Assembly (NCBI GenBank): GCA_903843315.1
Contig: CAIMPQ010000122.1
Location: forward strand, 1 to 17,437
DNA length: 17,437 nucleotides
From: an uncultured beta proteobacterium
GTDB taxonomy: Bacteria > Pseudomonadota > Gammaproteobacteria > Burkholderiales > Burkholderiaceae
Direction of reading: 5' to 3'
Shown here: one piece after another, positions 14,081-17,437 of the stretch
Layout of the letters: the number at the start of each line of letters is the position of its first letter
Position numbering within the stretch: the first letter of the stretch is position 1
The notes under the pieces: model-generated
The model's input: only the letters and a program-made list of their open reading frames with translations
Databases searched by the model: none
What the model was told of the DNA's origin: nothing
Translations under genes and position numbers: made by a program

Positions 14081-16167
14081 ATTTCTTTTTTCACCATATC
14101 TACAACCCGACAATCACTACACATCTTGAGTCGATCCATTGCCGCACCGGCAAAGGCGCCATGGGCACCCAACTTAGCTAGCATTAGATCGACCATTTTC
14201 ATGGTTCCAAAAGGCTTGCCGCAGCTAATGCAATGGAAAGCTTGGGTTTCATTCAAAGTCACCCTTTGCTTACGCTGCTCAACAGTTTGCAGGCGTGGAT
14301 TCAGAGTCAAAGCATGTTCGGGACAAGTTTGAACGCAAATGCCACATTGCACACACTGCTTTTCGATAAAAGAAAGTTTGGGTTCGTCTGGGTTATCCAG
14401 AAGTGCACCCTCAGGACAACTACTCACACAGGACATGCATAAGGTGCAAGCGTCTTGATTAATGAGCAGGCCACCTAACAAAGAAGATTTTGGTAGTACA
14501 ACGCCTGCTTCAGGCAATGGCGTCTTTGCCTGTTTTTGCAAATACTCAAGCACAGCCTCAACGGTTTCTCGCTTCTGATTAGATAAGCCAAAGCTTGCCG
14601 GCGTGCAGATCGGAGCAAGTGAGCCCCGCTGACGAAGCTCAGCCATCGCTTTTGAAACTGTTTCTAAATCCTCGGCAGAATCAGCCATCACTAAGCGAAT
14701 ACGGTCATCGAAACCATAAGCATTCAAGATGGCATTAGCTAAATTGGCTTGCTCCTCAAGAGCGGCACGATAAGCCGGGTCTTCATCACCACTTAAGAGC
14801 AACACGACCTCAGCAAATCCATAAGTTAAGGCGCCTAGCCAGAGATCCAAACCAGTAGAGGCAATGTGCTCAATGCCATAAGGAATCATAAAGGCTGGCA
14901 AGCCCTCGAATTGCTTAGGCTTTAAGTGCGCCGCACGACCCAAACTATCAATCATCTGGGTACCTGCTTTTAGGGTATGCAAAAGTAGACTTGGAGTCAT
15001 CGCCTGATGAATCTTTTTCGCTTCAGCAGTAAACACTGTGGCGACAGTTTTGAGCTCTTTACCCTGATGAGGGACGCTTGGGTAGTTATAACGCATCGCA
15101 CCCGAAGGACATACAGTGGCACAGGCACCACAACCCATACAGAGATTTGGGTTGACCTCAACACTGCCTTGTCCACCCTTGAACAATGAACTAATGGCGC
15201 CCGTTGAACAAACATCAATACAAGAGCTACAACCTACCTTACCGTTACGGCCATGCGCGCACACTTTTTCGTTATACGAAAAATATTTAGGTTTCTCAAA
15301 CTCGCCTACCATCTCCAGCAATTGATTCACCACCAATGCTTGGTCTAACGGATCTTTACCAGGAGCAAAGTAGCCCTGCGGAGTTTGACTCATCCGCATC
15401 TTGGGATTTATACGCAAATCCAAGATCAAATCGAATTCGGCATTGCGCTCACGATCTTTACGCTCAAAAGAAATGGCGCCAATACTCGCGCAAGCAGTGA
15501 CACAGGAGCGATGGGACTTGCATTTTGATAAATCGATCTGGAATGAAAGATCAATTGCATTTTCTGGGCAGACTTCAACACAAGCGCCGCAACGGGTACA
15601 CATCTCTGGATCAATCGGATTTTGCAAATCCCAATCTACTGAAAACTTTCCCAGGAAACCATCTAACTTAGTAACTACACCTGAATAAATAGGATAGTTA
15701 CGCATCAGCGGTAAATCGCCAGGCTCTGTACATAAAACAGAGACATCCAGTGATTGACTTAACTTTTCTGCCCAAGGAAGCGCTTGAGATCCAGCACCCA
15801 CAATGAGTAAGCGACCTTCACTTTCATAATTGACCACAGGGACTGGCTCTGCCTCAGGCATATCTGCCAAAGCAAACAATGCTGCAATCTTAGGGCCGGA
15901 TACTTTTGCTTCTTGAGTCCAGCCAGCTACTTCTCGAATATTGACGAAACGCAGTGGCGCAACTAACGGTTTTTCAGCTTGATCAGCCAGCTCAGCAAAT
16001 AAAGCGCTCTCTTGCGTGCACGCAACAACCAATGAATCAGATCCGTCGAGCGCCTTCAAAAAGGATCCGACCTCTTGCCTACACAAGGAATTATGAATAG
16101 GAACGCCCAAAGCCTTCGCATCCAAAGGCATCGTGCCATTACAGTTGCAGACTAATTTTTGACTCAT
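14077..16167 (-). CDS. Large multi-[4Fe-4S] protein of formate dehydrogenase cluster
   Basis: A 696-residue cytoplasmic iron-sulfur protein. Four classical ferredoxin motifs are seen: Cys190/193/196/200, Cys343/346/349/353, Cys574/577/580/584 and Cys605/608/611/615. Two atypical groups lie at Cys216/222/226 and Cys303/313/316/320. The C-terminus adds CxxC pairs at 646/649 and 683/686, and the N-terminus has a CNCN motif (7-9). Residues 119-146 (RLLIVGAGSQAL and following) look like a Rossmann-type nucleotide-binding strand, recalling HdrA-type proteins, though the rest is not HdrA. No signal or transmembrane segment is visible. The stop overlaps torD (ATGA). Such genes accompany respiratory formate dehydrogenases in proteobacteria, but their function is not established; electron delivery for maturation is one guess. 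Confidence 0.85.
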   Translation of the reverse strand: MSQKLVCNCNGTMPLDAKALGVPIHNSLCRQEVGSFLKALDGSDSLVVACTQESALFAELADQAEKPLVAPLRFVNIREVAGWTQEAKVSGPKIAALFALADMPEAEPVPVVNYESEGRLLIVGAGSQALPWAEKLSQSLDVSVLCTEPGDLPLMRNYPIYSGVVTKLDGFLGKFSVDWDLQNPIDPEMCTRCGACVEVCPENAIDLSFQIDLSKCKSHRSCVTACASIGAISFERKDRERNAEFDLILDLRINPKMRMSQTPQGYFAPGKDPLDQALVVNQLLEMVGEFEKPKYFSYNEKVCAHGRNGKVGCSSCIDVCSTGAISSLFKGGQGSVEVNPNLCMGCGACATVCPSGAMRYNYPSVPHQGKELKTVATVFTAEAKKIHQAMTPSLLLHTLKAGTQMIDSLGRAAHLKPKQFEGLPAFMIPYGIEHIASTGLDLWLGALTYGFAEVVLLLSGDEDPAYRAALEEQANLANAILNAYGFDDRIRLVMADSAEDLETVSKAMAELRQRGSLAPICTPASFGLSNQKRETVEAVLEYLQKQAKTPLPEAGVVLPKSSLLGGLLINQDACTLCMSCVSSCPEGALLDNPDEPKLSFIEKQCVQCGICVQTCPEHALTLNPRLQTVEQRKQRVTLNETQAFHCISCGKPFGTMKMVDLMLAKLGAHGAFAGAAMDRLKMCSDCRVVDMVKKEI

Positions 16168-16178
16168 TCGCTATCTTC

Positions 16179-16760
16179 TTAGGTTTTTTTCTGAGCGGGC
16201 TCAACTGGTAATTTTTCCAACTCATCAGAACGTTTATCAGGGGAGGAATGGGAGGATGTTAAATCAGTTTGATTTTGAACCCCTAAAGAGTCATCTTGCA
16301 ATTGCTTCTCTGCCGATTGTTGATTAGCCTGCTTTTGCTCTTGATTGGCCTCTTGATTTGCCTCTTTAGCCAACTCATCAGCTGGTTTGCGGAACAGATT
16401 GAGCATATCGCTCTGCACCATTCTCTCCAGCATTCCTGGCGGCAAAGGGTCGGGCTTGGAATAATCACCAATATAAATATCTAAACCATCCATGATATTG
16501 AAATGGGGGTCAGTAAACATTTTCTTCATGGCAGCCTGTTGAACAGCAGGATCTACATCAGGTTTCATAAAAGCAGAAAAATCTGGGGCAAACCGATCGA
16601 TCTTCTCGACATCTTCCAGTGAGGCGGGCGGGAGCGCTTCAGAATCTGGACTAGCCGGTATTACAGCCGGAGCGGGAGTAGCTTCCGCACTTTTTTCTGC
16701 TAGCTCATCCTGCTTACCTGCTTTACGTCTAGACCAACGACCTAAAAATCCATCTGCCAT
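16179..16760 (-). CDS. DUF3306 protein of formate dehydrogenase cluster
   Basis: A 193-residue protein of the DUF3306 family. The family marks are the opening FLGRWSRRK, DRFAPDFSAFMKPDVDPAVQQ and the segment MKKMFTDPHFNIMDGLDIYIGDYSKPDPLP. The rest is low complexity: a Pro/Ala/Glu-rich linker near the N-terminus and a Gln/Asn-rich stretch with ANQE repeats after residue 130, both probably disordered. No cysteines or membrane segments are visible. The ATG at 16760 shares one base with the stop of the DUF3305 gene (TGATG) and is preceded by GGAGG; a GTG one codon earlier is too close to that site. DUF3306 proteins are found beside DUF3305 and formate dehydrogenase genes. Their function is unknown, with a maturation role the usual inference. 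Confidence 0.85.
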   Translation of the reverse strand: MADGFLGRWSRRKAGKQDELAEKSAEATPAPAVIPASPDSEALPPASLEDVEKIDRFAPDFSAFMKPDVDPAVQQAAMKKMFTDPHFNIMDGLDIYIGDYSKPDPLPPGMLERMVQSDMLNLFRKPADELAKEANQEANQEQKQANQQSAEKQLQDDSLGVQNQTDLTSSHSSPDKRSDELEKLPVEPAQKKT

Positions 16761-17299
16761 CACTCCTCCGCTGGGCGCTCAGCACCCTTGAATGAAGCTG
16801 GCTTATGACGTTTTTTTACTTCAGGTCGATAGTTATCGTTTACGTATTCTTGCAACCAAGAAGCATGCTCATCGGTCATCGGCACTGTATCCACTGACTC
16901 TCCACCATCAAGAAGTCGTGCTGCTTCGTTATAGCTCACACAAATACGATGGGGAACGGCAAAGGTAGTTTCAGACTTAGCCAAGGCAAGAGATTGCTCA
17001 TCAATATATCGATCTACATCTTCTTCTAAGCGCCACATCACAAACCAGCAAGGGGTAGTTGCGGAAACATTCAGGTAATAGCCTTCAGCTTCATCGGGAA
17101 AAAGATCAAGCTCATAACCAGTGAATACCCAAGACTCACCATCTGCATCGCGTCCCAAAAAATGGCCAGAGATCGGATTCTTGGCATGACTGTTGTCGCT
17201 AAATTGCCCGAAATCAGGCAACACCTCCTGAGGAACCCATCGAAAGGAAATCCATGGGTTATCAATGTTTTGCTTACGCATTAAAACTGCAAAGCGCAT
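16760..17299 (-). CDS. DUF3305 protein of formate dehydrogenase cluster
   Basis: A 179-residue protein of the DUF3305 family. Family-like features are the opening MRFAVLMRKQ, NPWISFRWVPQEVLPD, the central WVFTGYELDLFPDEAEGYYLN and WFVMWRLEEDVD, and RICVSYNEAARLLDGGESVDTVPM. The C-terminus is basic (VKKRHKPASFKGAERPAEE). No signal peptide, transmembrane helix or cysteine cluster is visible, so it is probably cytoplasmic. The ATG at 17299 lies 14 bases after the stop of the upstream gene, with only a weak GAG-type binding site. Its end overlaps DUF3306 by one base, so the two are translated together and probably act together. Function is unknown. Confidence 0.85.
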   Translation of the reverse strand: MRFAVLMRKQNIDNPWISFRWVPQEVLPDFGQFSDNSHAKNPISGHFLGRDADGESWVFTGYELDLFPDEAEGYYLNVSATTPCWFVMWRLEEDVDRYIDEQSLALAKSETTFAVPHRICVSYNEAARLLDGGESVDTVPMTDEHASWLQEYVNDNYRPEVKKRHKPASFKGAERPAEE

Positions 17300-17313
17300 A
17301 AATACTCAAGGCC

Positions 17314-17437
17314 TTAGGTGTTTTGAACCACAATGTTTGGAAATTTACTGCTCATATCTTTAGATAGAGTAGCAACCCGAATGGCTACTTGTCTAGCAAT
17401 CCCTTTATAAATGGCACTAATGGCACCATCGGGATCG
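17314..17437 (-). CDS. Probable Mrp/NBP35-family P-loop ATPase, C-terminal fragment
   Basis: The last 40 codons of a gene that enters from the right edge. The visible tail reads DPDGAISAIYKGIARQVAIR, then VATLSKDMSSKFPNIVV and QNT before the stop. A DPDG turn followed by an amphipathic helix (YKGIARQVAIRVA) and a short final strand resembles the end of Mrp/NBP35-type iron-sulfur carrier ATPases of Burkholderiales. The catalytic P-loop lies outside the window, so the call rests on the tail alone. It is 14 bases upstream of DUF3305 on the same strand and probably cotranscribed. An Fe-S cluster carrier would fit a cluster that must assemble an enzyme system rich in [4Fe-4S] centres. Confidence 0.5.
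   Translation of the reverse strand, partial: DPDGAISAIYKGIARQVAIRVATLSKDMSSKFPNIVVQNT

Overview
The window reads as a compact chromosomal segment of a low-to-mid GC betaproteobacterium of the Burkholderiales. The TupBC transporter, the twin DUF3305/DUF3306 genes beside a formate dehydrogenase, the modest GC content and the very tight gene packing fit Polynucleobacter best. That genus assignment is inference from gene order and protein style, not from a search. No RNA genes, insertion sequences, phage genes or CRISPR arrays were seen.

Region 1 (1-3831) is a CoA-metabolism block. The start of a YqaA/DedA-like membrane protein and a CaiB/BaiF-family CoA-transferase lie on the minus strand. An acyl-CoA dehydrogenase and a second CaiB/BaiF CoA-transferase diverge from them on the plus strand. 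The substrate cannot be read from the sequence.

Region 2 (3828-6255, minus) is a fully overlapping three-gene unit: a Bfd-like [2Fe-2S] protein, an endonuclease/exonuclease/phosphatase-fold protein and a ClsA-type cardiolipin synthase. Start and stop codons overlap at each junction.

Region 3 (6322-7717, plus) encodes a TupBC-type tungstate ABC permease and ATPase. The usual binding protein TupA is not in the window.

Region 4 (7727-17437, minus) is a long respiratory formate dehydrogenase cluster. In transcription order it holds the 3' end of a probable Mrp-family ATPase, DUF3305, DUF3306, a 696-residue multi-[4Fe-4S] protein, a TorD-family chaperone, a small Tat-signal protein (FdhX-like), the Tat-exported catalytic subunit with Cys in place of selenocysteine, the four-cluster beta subunit, a small lipoprotein, the cytochrome b gamma subunit and a small secreted Pro/Ala-rich protein. 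Together these suggest periplasmic formate oxidation with electrons passed through FdhB to a membrane cytochrome b and on to quinone. The first genes would serve cofactor and Fe-S maturation. The convergent tungstate importer makes a tungsten-containing enzyme plausible.

Points outside the gene list include a terminator-like hairpin with a cUACGg loop buried in the 3' end of tupC, an FNR-type box and a 9+9 palindrome upstream of fdhX, a long near-palindrome between bfd and tupB, and a 21-bp element shared (19/21) by the two divergent intergenic regions.
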